Below, one piece after another: positions 9,048 to 17,442 of a stretch of 64,000 bases of DNA; within the stretch, counting starts at the first letter, position 1; each line of letters opens with the position of its first letter. Under the pieces are notes generated by a model that saw only the letters and a program-made list of their open reading frames with translations, was not told the origin of the DNA and made no database searches. The DNA is from Pseudomonas sp. WS 5079 (GTDB taxonomy: Bacteria > Pseudomonadota > Gammaproteobacteria > Pseudomonadales > Pseudomonadaceae): NCBI RefSeq assembly GCF_012985465.1, contig NZ_JAAQWN010000006.1:1-64000 (forward strand), in the 5' to 3' direction. The translations under genes and the position numbers were made by a program.

Positions 9048-9829
9048 CAGAGTCGGTATCCAGGGTCTTGTTGATCAAGCTTGCGCAGCAGCGCCGGCCA
9101 GGCCAGCGCGCCGCCCATGCCTTGGGCGCTCTTGGTCACACCGGCAATCATGGCCTTGGCCCCCGCCAGAATCTGCGGCTCGATGGCGATCAATTCGGCC
9201 CCGCCGTTTTGCGCCAGCACCTGGATATCGCAGGCGCGCTGGAAGGTGAACATCATCAGGAAGGTATCGGCAATGGTCGCGCCGCAGGTCAGCAGGCCAT
9301 GGTTGTGCAGCATCAAAAAATTGCTCGGCCCCAGGTCGGCTTGCAAGCGGGCCTTTTCCTCGTGGTTCAGCGCCACGCCTTCGTAGGCGTGATAGGCCAG
9401 GCTCGAGAGCACGAACAGCGACTGCTGGCTGATGGGCAGCACGCCCTGCTTCTGCGCCGATACGGCCACGCCCGCCGCCGTGTGGGTGTGCAGCACGCAG
9501 ACCACGTCGTGGCGTACCTCGTGTACCGCGCTGTGGATGGTATAGCCCGCCGGGTTGATCTCGTAGGGGCTGTCCATCAGCTTGTTGCCGGCCTGGTCGA
9601 CCTTGACCAGGCTGGAGGCGGTGATTTCGTGGAACATCAGCCCGAACGGGTTGATCAGGAAGTCTTCGGTGCCCGGCACCTTGGCCGAGATATGGGTGAA
9701 AATCAGATCATCCCAGCCATGCATGGCCACCAGGCGATAGCAGGCGGCCAGGTCGATCCGTGCCTGCCATTCGGCGGCGCTGACCTGGTCTTTTACACTC
9801 TGTGTCGATGGAACGGGGGCTAGGCTCAC
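9047..9829 (-). CDS. Class II aldolase/adducin family protein
   Basis: 260 residues. The metal-binding histidines of the family are seen as LHTHTAAG (about residue 115) and LMLHNHGLL (about residue 170), and HISAKVPG near residue 50 matches the substrate-loop region. Members are Zn-dependent aldolases or epimerases acting on phosphorylated sugars, but many relatives, including this adducin-like type, have no known substrate. Translation probably starts at GTG 9829 behind GAGGT. It overlaps the MEST-like hydrolase by one base and forms an operon with it. Confidence 0.86.
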   Translation of the reverse strand: MSLAPVPSTQSVKDQVSAAEWQARIDLAACYRLVAMHGWDDLIFTHISAKVPGTEDFLINPFGLMFHEITASSLVKVDQAGNKLMDSPYEINPAGYTIHSAVHEVRHDVVCVLHTHTAAGVAVSAQKQGVLPISQQSLFVLSSLAYHAYEGVALNHEEKARLQADLGPSNFLMLHNHGLLTCGATIADTFLMMFTFQRACDIQVLAQNGGAELIAIEPQILAGAKAMIAGVTKSAQGMGGALAWPALLRKLDQQDPGYRL

Positions 9830-9986
9830 GGCAAGGACCTCGACGCTGACGCTGTGGTGTTCTTATTATTTTTGGGCTGAAGGGCCAGTCTAGTCAGACC
9901 ACAGGCCTGCCGTAGTTGCGTTGGCAGCCAGCTTGATGACCGAGCGAGTCAACCGTGAGGATAGTTCGGATTCGTACAATGTGGTG

Positions 9987-10673
9987 TCAGAGAAGCGACG
10001 CCAGTAAAGGTGCGGCAAACAGGTTGAGCAAGCCCGTCAGGACCATCACCAGCCCGGCCACCGAGCCTTCTTCGCCGCCCACTTCGTGGGCACGGCTGAC
10101 GCCCGCACCGTGGGCGCCCACCCCAAACAACGCGCCCCGCGCCAAGGCACTGCGCAGCGGCAGCCACTTGAGCAGGACCCCGCCGAGCATGGCGCCGAAC
10201 ACACCGGTGAACATCACAAACACCGCCGTGAGCTCCGGTACGCCGCCCAGATCGTGGGCCAGGGGCATGGCAAAGGGGGTGGTGATCGAGCGTGGCACCA
10301 ACGACATCGTCACCGCGCTGTCCAGGGCCAGCGCCTTGGCCAAGCCAAAGGAGGTGCCAATGGAGGCGGCGCTACCGGCCAGCATCCCCAGGAGCAACGC
10401 CGACCAGTGCCGCATCAACAATTGGCGCTGCTGCCAGATCGGGATGGCGAATGCCACCGTGACCGGGCCCAGTACCAGCATCAGCCAATGGGTGTCGGTG
10501 GCGTACTCGGCATAGGCGGTGTTCAGCGGTACGGCCACCGCCAGTAGCAGCGCGGGCACCAAAATCAGCGGTGACAGCAGGTAGCGCCCGGTGCGCCGGT
10601 AGATCCAGCGGCTGAAACCATAGGCCAGCAGGGTCAGGGCCAGCCAGAACAGCGGCATCAGTTCAAGCTTCAT
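9987..10673 (-). CDS. lrgB: LrgB/CidB-family membrane protein
   Basis: 228 residues, almost entirely hydrophobic with about six membrane segments, and the family signature around LVPRSITTPFAMPLA and GVGAHGAGVSRAHEVGGEEG. LrgB/CidB proteins pair with the small LrgA/CidA protein and modulate murein hydrolase activity or export of small metabolites; related plant proteins carry glycolate. The start ATG at 10673 overlaps the end of lrgA by 11 bp, with GGAAG as ribosome binding site. Confidence 0.9.
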   Translation of the reverse strand: MKLELMPLFWLALTLLAYGFSRWIYRRTGRYLLSPLILVPALLLAVAVPLNTAYAEYATDTHWLMLVLGPVTVAFAIPIWQQRQLLMRHWSALLLGMLAGSAASIGTSFGLAKALALDSAVTMSLVPRSITTPFAMPLAHDLGGVPELTAVFVMFTGVFGAMLGGVLLKWLPLRSALARGALFGVGAHGAGVSRAHEVGGEEGSVAGLVMVLTGLLNLFAAPLLASLL

Positions 10674-11055
10674 GGCGCAGCTTCCAGCGGCAGACCAGTT
10701 CGACGGTAAACGCCGTGACCAGCATCACCATCAGGGTGCTGAGGGCGATCACCAGCATGATCCGCCAGCCGTCATGGCGCAGCAGGCCACCGTAATCGAG
10801 CAGGCTCATCAGCGCCGGGATAAAAAACAACAGCATTTCTGCCATCAGCATGCCAGCGCCCAATTGCAGGGCCGCCGGCTTGATCAGGCCGCTGGCGAAC
10901 ACCAGCAACAGCAGGCCCAGGCCAATCACTCCGCCGGGGATCGGCCAGGCCAGCCATACGGCCAGTTGGCAGCCCAGCAGGTAGATCGCCAGCAATACCA
11001 GCAGCTCAACCAGCAGCCGGCCCAGGTGTTTGAAGGTGAAACGTTTAGTCGACAT
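10663..11055 (-). CDS. lrgA: LrgA/CidA-family holin-like membrane protein
   Basis: 130 residues when started at MSTKRF (11055), which has GAGGAA a few bases upstream; a longer frame to 11127 lacks a ribosome site and would overlap the divergent promoter. Four hydrophobic segments and the PIPGGVIGLGLLLL motif identify the CidA/LrgA family. It is the first gene of a two-gene operon with lrgB and is transcribed away from a LysR regulator, the usual cid/lrg arrangement. Confidence 0.9.
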   Translation of the reverse strand: MSTKRFTFKHLGRLLVELLVLLAIYLLGCQLAVWLAWPIPGGVIGLGLLLLVFASGLIKPAALQLGAGMLMAEMLLFFIPALMSLLDYGGLLRHDGWRIMLVIALSTLMVMLVTAFTVELVCRWKLRHEA

Positions 11056-11147
11056 GGGTTCCTCGCAGGCCCTCATTTTAAAGAGCCCCCTGGCATCCCC
11101 AAAGCGAATTGTTAGACTGCAAGCCATTCCAAACTGGAATTGGTGCG

Positions 11148-12044
11148 ATGGAATTCAAACAGCTGCGCAGTTTTATCGAAGTGGTGCACCGTGGCGGTTT
11201 TACCCAGGCCGGGAAAACCCTGCATATCAGCCAGTCCGCCGTGAGCAAGCAAGTGGCGCAACTGGAACAGAGCCTCGGTACCCCCCTGCTCGACCGCATC
11301 GGTTCGCACGTGCGCCTGACCGCCGCCAGGCAGGTGGTGCTGCAACGGGCCGAAGCCATGTTGCGCTTGCAGACCGAGCTGGTGAGTGAGCTGGACGACC
11401 TTAATCAAATGACCCGTGGCGAATTGCGCATGGGCCTGCCGCAACTGGGGGGCGATATGCTGTTTGCCGGGCTGTTTGCCGAATATCGCCGGCGCTACCC
11501 CAATGTCAGCATCCAGTTGCTTGAAGGTGGTAGCCGCAATATTGAGCAGGCCATTCTCGCGGGTGAGTTGGACGTCGGCGGCAGCCTGTTGCCCACCGAT
11601 CCGGCGTTTGCCTGGCAAGCCTTCTGCGATGAGCCGCTGGATGCGCTGCTGCCCGTGGACCACCCGTTGGCACAGCGGGCCCAGATTGGCCTGGAGGAAT
11701 TGGCCGACACGCCGTTCTTGATGTACCAGCGCAGCTTTGTGCTCAATGACCGGCTGCTCCAGGCCTGCCAGCAACTGGGCTTCACGCCACGGGAAAGTGG
11801 GCGCAGCGGCCAGGCGGATTTTCTCGTCGCACTGGTGGCCGCAGGCCAGGGCGTAGTGCTGCTGCCCAGTGTGGTCGCGCGCGGCCTGGAGCGCCCCGGT
11901 GTGGTGCGCCTGACACTCAGGGCGCCCGATTTCCTACGCTGGGACATCGCCTTTATCTGGCGCAAAGGCGCCTATCTGTCGAAAGCCGCCCAGGCCTGGC
12001 TCGCGCTTTTGCGCGAGTACCCGATCAGCCGCGCAGTGCCGTGA
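11148..12044 (+). CDS. LysR-family regulator (CidR-like position)
   Basis: 298 residues from MEFKQL. The N-terminal winged helix-turn-helix is typical (FIEVVHRGGFTQAGKTLHIS, then AVSKQVAQLEQSLG), followed by a periplasmic-binding-like effector domain. It diverges from lrgA with 92 bp between the starts, so it most likely controls lrgAB. CidR in other bacteria responds to acetate or weak-acid stress, but the effector here is not known. The last 20 bp overlap the convergent flavodoxin gene. Confidence 0.88.
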   Translation: MEFKQLRSFIEVVHRGGFTQAGKTLHISQSAVSKQVAQLEQSLGTPLLDRIGSHVRLTAARQVVLQRAEAMLRLQTELVSELDDLNQMTRGELRMGLPQLGGDMLFAGLFAEYRRRYPNVSIQLLEGGSRNIEQAILAGELDVGGSLLPTDPAFAWQAFCDEPLDALLPVDHPLAQRAQIGLEELADTPFLMYQRSFVLNDRLLQACQQLGFTPRESGRSGQADFLVALVAAGQGVVLLPSVVARGLERPGVVRLTLRAPDFLRWDIAFIWRKGAYLSKAAQAWLALLREYPISRAVP

Positions 12045-12480
12045 CCAGCTCCGCCAGCCAAGGCTCGGCATCCGCTTCCGGGGTGACGCTTTCGCTGGCA
12101 TCCAGGCGCAGCATCGGCAGCACTTCACGCACGCCCAACTCGCCAAACAGCTCGCGCATCTGCTCGCCGCCGCCACAGAAGGTGTCGCCGTAGCTGGCGT
12201 CGCCCAGGCCGATCACCGCACCTGGCAAACCGCGCCAGGCGGCGGGCAGTTGGTCGCGGATCGTCGAATACAGCGGCATCAGGTTGTCCGGCAGTTCGCC
12301 CATGCCGGTGGTGGAAGTGACGGCCAGAAAGGCGTCCGGGGCGAAGGCCTGCACGTCGGCCAGGGTCGCCCGCGGGTTATGCCAGGCCTGGAAACCGGCT
12401 GCGTTGAGGATACCCATGGCGTGGCGGGCAACTTCTTCTGCCGTGCCATAGACCGAGCCGGAAAGGATGGCGACTTTCAT
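12025..12480 (-). CDS. Flavodoxin (MioC-like)
   Basis: 151 residues from ATG 12480 with AGGATC about 8 bases upstream (a TTG one codon earlier is less likely). The FMN phosphate loop SGSVYGTAEEVA is at residues 8-19. STTGMGELPDN and GLGDASYGDTFCGGG are the other two FMN loops. It is a small electron carrier of the short-chain type. It converges on the LysR gene with a 20-bp overlap. Confidence 0.9.
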   Translation of the reverse strand: MKVAILSGSVYGTAEEVARHAMGILNAAGFQAWHNPRATLADVQAFAPDAFLAVTSTTGMGELPDNLMPLYSTIRDQLPAAWRGLPGAVIGLGDASYGDTFCGGGEQMRELFGELGVREVLPMLRLDASESVTPEADAEPWLAELVTALRG

Positions 12481-12583
12481 CAATCTGATCCTGTAGTTGA
12501 TTGAAAACCTGGGATATTAACAGCTGGCAGCCGGCTCGGTTGCCCTACACTAAGAAATCCACAAACACGCTATGGATCGTTCA

Positions 12584-13051
12584 ATGATCAACGCCAAGCT
12601 GATGCAGATGGTTGTCAATGCTTCTAACGACGGGATTGTCGTGGCGGAACGGGAAGGCAAGGACAAGCCGCTGATTTACGTGAACCCGGCCTTCGAACGC
12701 ATGACCGGCTATAACCTGGACGACATCCTTTATCAGGATTGCCGCTTCCTGCAGTCAGGCGACCGTGACCAGCCAGCGCTGATGGCCATTCGCGAAGCCC
12801 TGGACAGTGGCGGAGCCTGCCGGGAAATCCTGCGCAATTACCGCAAGGACGGCACGCACTTTTGGAATGAGCTGTCATTATCGACGGTTTATAACCAGGC
12901 GGATGGGCAGACTTACTTCGTCGGCGTGCAGAAAGACGTCACGGTTCAGGTCAAGGCCCAGCAGCGTGTTGCCCAGCTGGAAGCCCAGGTGGCGCAGCTT
13001 ACAGCCGAGTTGGCCGCGCTCCGGGCGACGAGCGGATCTAACAAACTTTAG
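12584..13051 (+). CDS. Short LOV (PAS) blue-light photoreceptor
   Basis: 155 residues from MINAKL (an ATG at 12572 would add four). The single PAS/LOV core shows NASNDGIVVAE, IYVNPAFERMTGY and YQDCRFLQ. Cys53 matches the photoactive cysteine of the P. putida short LOV proteins (PpSB1/PpSB2-LOV), which bind FMN and form a cysteinyl-flavin adduct in blue light. FVGVQKDVT closes the core and a C-terminal helix (VAQLEAQVAQLTAELAAL) forms a coiled coil for dimerisation. There is no output domain, so it must act through a partner. A LitR-like MerR regulator lies 0.7 kb downstream on the other strand, and class II LitR proteins are known partners of short LOV proteins. This makes a light-responsive LOV/LitR switch likely. 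Confidence 0.92.
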   Translation: MINAKLMQMVVNASNDGIVVAEREGKDKPLIYVNPAFERMTGYNLDDILYQDCRFLQSGDRDQPALMAIREALDSGGACREILRNYRKDGTHFWNELSLSTVYNQADGQTYFVGVQKDVTVQVKAQQRVAQLEAQVAQLTAELAALRATSGSNKL

Positions 13052-13109
13052 AAAATACGGTCTTTAGGGTGATAATCCGTTTAATCACGCATTTCCTTGA
13101 GCCACATCA

Positions 13110-13715
13110 ATGCAACGCGACGCGCTTTTGACGCAGGACGAACTGGACTTCATCCAGAACATGCACCACAACCCACAACTGAATGTGCGGGATGTGTCGT
13201 CGAGCCTGACGGTCAACGGCGGCGCGCAGATCCGCGACCTGCTCACGCGCTTGGCGGCCCATGAGCAGGTGACGATCCAGGCGCAGTTCGATAACCAGCA
13301 AATGACGTTTCCTCTGCAACTGGTGGAAGACGAGTTCCATGCGCTGCACTTGCGCCTTGGGGTGCCGAGCATTTTCGAAGACGGGCCGATGATCCGGCCG
13401 TGGCGCCTGGTGCTCGAAGAGCCGGTGGCCCTGGAAAATGTCAGGGGCCAGCCTGGTTCACTGTGGGTGCATGAAGTGTCGTTCAAGGGCCTGCTGGTGC
13501 AGTCCCGGGGCCGTAGCAAACCACCCAGGACGTTCTCGATGTGGTTCAGCCCCTCTGGCTACGAGCGAATTGCGGTGCGTGGCACCCTGGAACGCGAGAC
13601 CGCGCGCGGGCTGTTTGCCTACCGCTTGAACCAGGGCGATGTGGATGAAACCGAGCGCCTGCGCCAGTTCATCCTGCAACAGCATCGCCTGGCCCACCCT
13701 GAAGTGCATGCCTGA
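13110..13715 (+). CDS. Conserved hypothetical protein, possibly PilZ-like
   Basis: 201 residues. I do not recognise the family with confidence. The N-terminus (LLTQDELDFIQNM) is helical, a central region has alternating beta-strands (TIQAQFDNQQMTFPLQLVED), and the C-terminal half resembles a beta-barrel with RGTLERET. A YcgR/PilZ-like c-di-GMP protein is one possibility, but no clear RxxxR...DxSxxG motif is visible. It begins 58 bp after the LOV gene on the same strand and may be co-transcribed with it. Confidence 0.75.
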   Translation: MQRDALLTQDELDFIQNMHHNPQLNVRDVSSSLTVNGGAQIRDLLTRLAAHEQVTIQAQFDNQQMTFPLQLVEDEFHALHLRLGVPSIFEDGPMIRPWRLVLEEPVALENVRGQPGSLWVHEVSFKGLLVQSRGRSKPPRTFSMWFSPSGYERIAVRGTLERETARGLFAYRLNQGDVDETERLRQFILQQHRLAHPEVHA

Positions 13716-13717
13716 TC

Positions 13718-14677
13718 TCAGGTATCCAGGGTTCCACTGAGAAACTGCCGCAAGCGCCGCTGCATCAACCTTCCTTCACTGCCCAGGCAACCGATAACGC
13801 TACCTGCCAGTTGCTGCTGGGCCATGTCCGAGGCATCACCGGCCAGCAGCAGCGGACAGTCCAGGGTCAAGGCCAGGCGCCCCAGGCGCTTGGGTAGTTC
13901 GTGGGTTGGCGCGCGATTGGAGAACAGCACCAGGGCCTGCGGGCGGATCTTCTCGCAGATCAGCGTCAACTCATCCAGGGGCTGGCCGACGCTCAGCACA
14001 TGCACCACCCGTTCATCACCACCGAGCATGAGCCCGGCCACCAGCAGTTCCAGTTCGCGGCACTCACCGGCAATCGCCGCCAGCAATACCTGCGGCGTGC
14101 GGCCAGCGCGGGCCAGTTGCAGGCGCTGGGAGATCCGCGCACGCAGGAAGCTGTCGAAAAACAGCCATTCGCTGGCTTGGCCGAAACGTCCCTGATGGCG
14201 CAACAACTGGTGCCAAAGGGGCATCAGGATGTCCTGGAACACCACCGCAGCGGGGTACGCGGCAAAGACCTGGCCGTACAGGCGCTCCAGTTGCAGCTCA
14301 TCAAACGCACCGATGGCAGTTTGCATCTGCTGCTGCCACTGGGCCCATTCATGATGGTCGCTGCCTTCCTGCAGGTGGTGCAGTGATGACGATTGCCCAT
14401 CGTCCCGAGCGAGGATCTTGCCGACTTTGCTGACCGCCACACCACGCTCGATCCAATCCAGAATGCGATGAACGGTCTCGATGTCCTTCTGCGTGTACAG
14501 GCGATGCCCACTTTCGGTGCGCACCGGCTGGATCAACCCATAACGGCGCTCCCACGCGCGCAGGGTGACCGGATTGATACCTGTCAATCTTGAGACTTCA
14601 CGAATCGGGAACAACTCATCGCCAGTGCGTAGGGCACCTTGCTCAAGACCGGGGGATGGAGCTGTGATTACAGACAT
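13718..14677 (-). CDS. MerR-family regulator, class II LitR-like
   Basis: 319 residues from MSVITA (an ATG at 14713 would add 12; neither has a good ribosome site). The MerR helix-turn-helix is plain: FPIREVSRLTGINPVTLRAW then ERRYGLIQPVRTESGHRLYT. The rest matches the cobalamin-binding and helper domains of CarH/LitR, but where these have a GExHExG B12 loop this protein reads AGECRELEL, so the axial histidine is missing. Class II LitR proteins of this kind do not bind B12 and take their light signal from a short LOV protein; the LOV gene is the next but one neighbour. It ends 2 bp after the unknown gene at 13110-13715, on the opposite strand. Confidence 0.87.
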   Translation of the reverse strand: MSVITAPSPGLEQGALRTGDELFPIREVSRLTGINPVTLRAWERRYGLIQPVRTESGHRLYTQKDIETVHRILDWIERGVAVSKVGKILARDDGQSSSLHHLQEGSDHHEWAQWQQQMQTAIGAFDELQLERLYGQVFAAYPAAVVFQDILMPLWHQLLRHQGRFGQASEWLFFDSFLRARISQRLQLARAGRTPQVLLAAIAGECRELELLVAGLMLGGDERVVHVLSVGQPLDELTLICEKIRPQALVLFSNRAPTHELPKRLGRLALTLDCPLLLAGDASDMAQQQLAGSVIGCLGSEGRLMQRRLRQFLSGTLDT

Positions 14678-14891
14678 CAAAGGACCGAAGATTGGCACGT
14701 AGTTGGATCCCATTTAACGCTTTTATACCTGTCTTTTTCAAGGGATCTGCCCAGCCGTCCAATGCCGCTGGCGTATTTCGTCAAATCAGGAATAATCCTT
14801 GCCTGTTTTTTTGCGTCGCCGCCCTACCCTGCGGCTTCGCCTGGGACGCCACCTACCCGGTGCAACGCGCCCACACATTCGGAGATACACA

Positions 14892-15452
14892 ATGTCTACC
14901 CAACCCGTCACCTTGATGGTTGCACGCCGTGCTGCCCAAGGCCGTTATCAAGACATGATGAGCTGGCTGCGCGAAGGCGAGCAATTGGCCACGGACTTCC
15001 CCGGCTACCTGGGTTCAGGCGTACTTGCGCCGCCTGCCGATGGCGGCGAATTCCAGATCATCTTCCGCTTCGCCGACGAGCAGACCCTGCATGCCTGGGA
15101 GTTCTCGGCCTCGCGCAGCGCCTGGCTGGGCCGTGGCAGCGAATTGTTCGCCAACCCCATGGAGCATCGCGTCAGCGGCATGGAGGGCTGGTTTGGTGCC
15201 GTGGGCCAGCGCCCGCCGCGCTGGAAACAGGCCGTGGCGATCTGGCTGGCGTTTTTCCCGGTTTCACTGCTGTTCAACTTTGGCCTTGAGCCGTTGCTCG
15301 CCGAGTTGGGCATGTTCAGCCGCGTGCTGGTCAGCACCCTGGCCCTGACGCCGTTGATGGTCTATCTGTTCATTCCGCTGTCGACCCATTTGCTGGCGGG
15401 CTGGCTCAATCCTGCCCCGCCGCGGGTAAAACCTGCCGAAGCGGCCGTTTGA
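14892..15452 (+). CDS. Antibiotic biosynthesis monooxygenase-domain membrane protein
   Basis: 186 residues from ATG 14892 with GGAGAT just upstream. The first 95 residues form an ABM/dimeric alpha-beta barrel domain (VTLMVARRAAQGRYQDM, FQIIFRFADE). The C-terminal third holds two or three membrane segments (AIWLAFFPVSLLFNF and LVSTLALTPLMVYLFIPL), the usual layout of this subfamily. Its chemistry is unknown. It diverges from the LitR-like gene by 214 bp and precedes folM, so light control is plausible by position only; no TGTACA-type operator is visible in that gap. Confidence 0.85.
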   Translation: MSTQPVTLMVARRAAQGRYQDMMSWLREGEQLATDFPGYLGSGVLAPPADGGEFQIIFRFADEQTLHAWEFSASRSAWLGRGSELFANPMEHRVSGMEGWFGAVGQRPPRWKQAVAIWLAFFPVSLLFNFGLEPLLAELGMFSRVLVSTLALTPLMVYLFIPLSTHLLAGWLNPAPPRVKPAEAAV

Positions 15453-15513
15453 GCCGATCCGCAACAGGCCGGTCGCTGGTATAGTTTTAGCTTGCCCGCG
15501 ACCCGAGCCTCCC

Positions 15514-16221
15514 ATGACCTCTCCCGCACCGATCCTGATTACCGGCGCCGGCCAACGTGTCGGCCTGCATTGCGCCCAGCGCCTGCTGGACGCACAGCAA
15601 CCGGTGATCTTCAGCTATCGCAGTGAACGTCCAGGCGTGCAGGCCCTGCGCGAGCGCGGGGCGATTGGCGTGTTTGCCGACTTCTCGTCCGAGGCCGGTA
15701 TCCTGGCGTTCATCAGCGAACTCAAGACCCATACCGACAGCCTGCGGGCGATCATCCACAACGCCTCGACCTGGGCCCCAGAAACACCCGGTGACGAGGC
15801 CAACGCCTTTATCGATATGTTCAGCGTGCACATGCTTGCGCCGTACCTGATCAACCTGCATTGTGCTGAGTTGTTGCGGCGCTCGACGCCGGCCGACATT
15901 GTGCACATCAGCGACGACGTGACCCGCAAGGGCAGCCGCCAGCATATTGCCTACTGTGCCACCAAGGCCGGGCTCGACAGCCTGACCCTGTCCTTCGCCG
16001 CCCAATACGCGCCCCGGATCAAGGTCAATGGCATCGCGCCAGCGATGGTGATGTTCAACGACGGCGACGACGCGGCTTATCGTGCCAAGGTCCTGGCCAA
16101 GTCGGCACTGGGTATCGAACCCGGGCCCGAGGTGATTTACCAGAGCGTGCGTTACCTGCTGGACAACCCTTATGTGACCGGCACCACCCTGACCGTCAAT
16201 GGCGGGCGGCATGTCAAGTAA
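15514..16221 (+). CDS. folM: Dihydromonapterin reductase FolM
   Basis: 235 residues. It is an SDR enzyme with ITGAGQRVG as the cofactor loop (residues 9-17), IIHNAS in place of NNAG, and YCATKAG as YxxxK; TGTTLTVNGGRHVK closes it. FolM reduces dihydromonapterin (and weakly dihydrofolate) to the tetrahydro form, the cofactor of phenylalanine hydroxylase in Pseudomonas. The pairing with folX just downstream supports this assignment over a generic SDR. Confidence 0.9.
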   Translation: MTSPAPILITGAGQRVGLHCAQRLLDAQQPVIFSYRSERPGVQALRERGAIGVFADFSSEAGILAFISELKTHTDSLRAIIHNASTWAPETPGDEANAFIDMFSVHMLAPYLINLHCAELLRRSTPADIVHISDDVTRKGSRQHIAYCATKAGLDSLTLSFAAQYAPRIKVNGIAPAMVMFNDGDDAAYRAKVLAKSALGIEPGPEVIYQSVRYLLDNPYVTGTTLTVNGGRHVK

Positions 16222-16276
16222 ACCCGAACACCAGCGGCCTGGGGTTCCTGCAACTGATTGGACGGAGCAAGTAGCA

Positions 16277-16648
16277 ATGCCACAACTTCAACCAGGTATG
16301 GCGCGCATCCGGGTCAAGGACCTGTGTCTGCGTACCTTTATTGGCATCAACGAGGAAGAGATCCTCAACAAGCAGGATGTGTTGATCAACCTGACCATCC
16401 TGTATGCCGCACAAGACGCCGTGCGCGACAACGATATCGACCACGCCTTGAACTACCGCACCATCACCAAGGCCATCATCGCCCACGTCGAAGGCAACCG
16501 CTTCGCCCTGCTCGAACGCCTGACCCAGGAGCTGCTGGACCTGGTGATGAGCAACGAGTCGGTGCTGTATGCCGAAGTCGAAGTCGACAAGCCCCATGCG
16601 CTGCGCTTTGCCGAGTCGGTGTCGATCACCCTGGCAGCCAGCCGTTAA
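16277..16648 (+). CDS. folX: Dihydroneopterin triphosphate 2'-epimerase FolX
   Basis: 123 residues from ATG 16277. The FolB/FolX tunnelling fold is seen in RIRVKDLCLRTFIGINEEE and DHALNYRTITKAI, and FALLERLTQEL supplies the conserved Glu-Arg-Leu segment. FolX converts 7,8-dihydroneopterin triphosphate to dihydromonapterin triphosphate, feeding FolM. It follows folM by 55 bp on the same strand. Confidence 0.9.
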   Translation: MPQLQPGMARIRVKDLCLRTFIGINEEEILNKQDVLINLTILYAAQDAVRDNDIDHALNYRTITKAIIAHVEGNRFALLERLTQELLDLVMSNESVLYAEVEVDKPHALRFAESVSITLAASR

Positions 16649-16672
16649 CCCCCCTGAATCTGTGTGAATCCC

Positions 16673-16969
16673 ATGACCGACCAACAACGCCTGGAACTCG
16701 AAGCCGCCGCCTTCCGCCGGCTGGTAGCGCACCTGGACAGCCGCAAGGATGTACAGAACATCGACCTGATGAACCTCGCCGGTTTCTGCCGCAACTGCCT
16801 GTCCAAGTGGTACAAGGCCGAGGCCGACGAACGCCAGATCGAGGTCAGCCTCGATGACGCCCGCGAAGTGGTATACGGCATGCCGTACGCCGAGTGGAAA
16901 GCCCAATACCAGCAAGAAGCCAGCGCCGAACAACAAGCGGCGTTTGCCAAAGGAAAACCCCATGACTGA
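16673..16969 (+). CDS. DUF1244 domain protein
   Basis: 98 residues from MTDQQRL. The family signature is clear: AAFRRLVAHL, NIDLMNLAGFCRNCLSKWY and MPYAEWKAQYQ. The pair of cysteines in FCRNC suggests metal binding but the function is unknown. It lies 24 bp after folX and overlaps the HopJ-family gene by 8 bp, so all four genes from folM form one operon. Confidence 0.88.
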   Translation: MTDQQRLELEAAAFRRLVAHLDSRKDVQNIDLMNLAGFCRNCLSKWYKAEADERQIEVSLDDAREVVYGMPYAEWKAQYQQEASAEQQAAFAKGKPHD

Positions 16970-17300
16970 CCTGAACACCCTGCGCACCAGCCTCGACAGC
17001 GGCGAACACCTGTTTGCCGACACCCTGGCCTTTATCGCCGCCGGCTACGACTACCAGCCACAAGCCTTCACCAATGGCAGCGTAGAAAACGCCGCCGGGC
17101 AGAATGAAGGCTCGTGCAAGACCCTGGGCCTGGCGCTGCTGGAAGGGTTGAGCGACCAGCAGGCCTTGCTGGCGTTTGGCGAGCATTATCGTTCGGTGCT
17201 GGCGACGCCTGAGGGCACGGATCACGCCAATATCCGCGCGCTGATCGAGCATGGGTTGGCGGGAGTGAAGTTTGTCCAGCCGCCTTTGACCCGCCGCTGA
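16962..17300 (+). CDS. HopJ-family protein
   Basis: 112 residues from MTDLNTL. The conserved stretch YQPQAFTNGSVENAAGQNEG followed by CKTLGLALLEGLS identifies the HopJ family. The family is named after a P. syringae type III candidate but is widespread in bacteria without such secretion, and here it lies at the end of a pterin operon. An effector role is therefore unlikely despite the T3SS genes 44 kb away. The start overlaps DUF1244 by 8 bp. Confidence 0.85.
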   Translation: MTDLNTLRTSLDSGEHLFADTLAFIAAGYDYQPQAFTNGSVENAAGQNEGSCKTLGLALLEGLSDQQALLAFGEHYRSVLATPEGTDHANIRALIEHGLAGVKFVQPPLTRR

Positions 17301-17320
17301 GCCAGCTTGCAAACCCGGTC

Positions 17321-17397
17321 AATGTGGGAGCCGGGTTTGCCTGCGATGGCGGTGGTGGCTGTCACACCGCCATCGCAGGCAAGCCAGCTCCCACATT
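17321..17397. repeat. REP doublet
   Basis: AATGTGGGAGCCGGGTTTGC pairs with GCAAGCCAGCTCCCACATT around a GGTGGTGGCTGTCACACC centre. It is placed after the HopJ-family gene. Confidence 0.9.
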
Positions 17398-17442
17398 GAT
17401 TGGATTTCCAGATTGAGATTGCGCTGTTCGTCCAGTTACACA

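Noticed and set aside
14693..14707. Possible sigma-54 promoter TGGCACG-N4-TGGAT
   Set aside because: The -12 part lacks the invariant GC (TTGC) and no enhancer-binding site or activator is near. The match is likely chance.
14724..14729. TATACC near the LitR-like gene start as an operator half-site
   Set aside because: No second half-site occurs at the 12-base spacing on either side, so it does not match the pattern found at the other operators.
16962..17300. HopJ-family protein as a type III effector
   Set aside because: Operon context with folM-folX and wide family distribution argue against an effector role; there is no hrp box or secretion-signal-like start.
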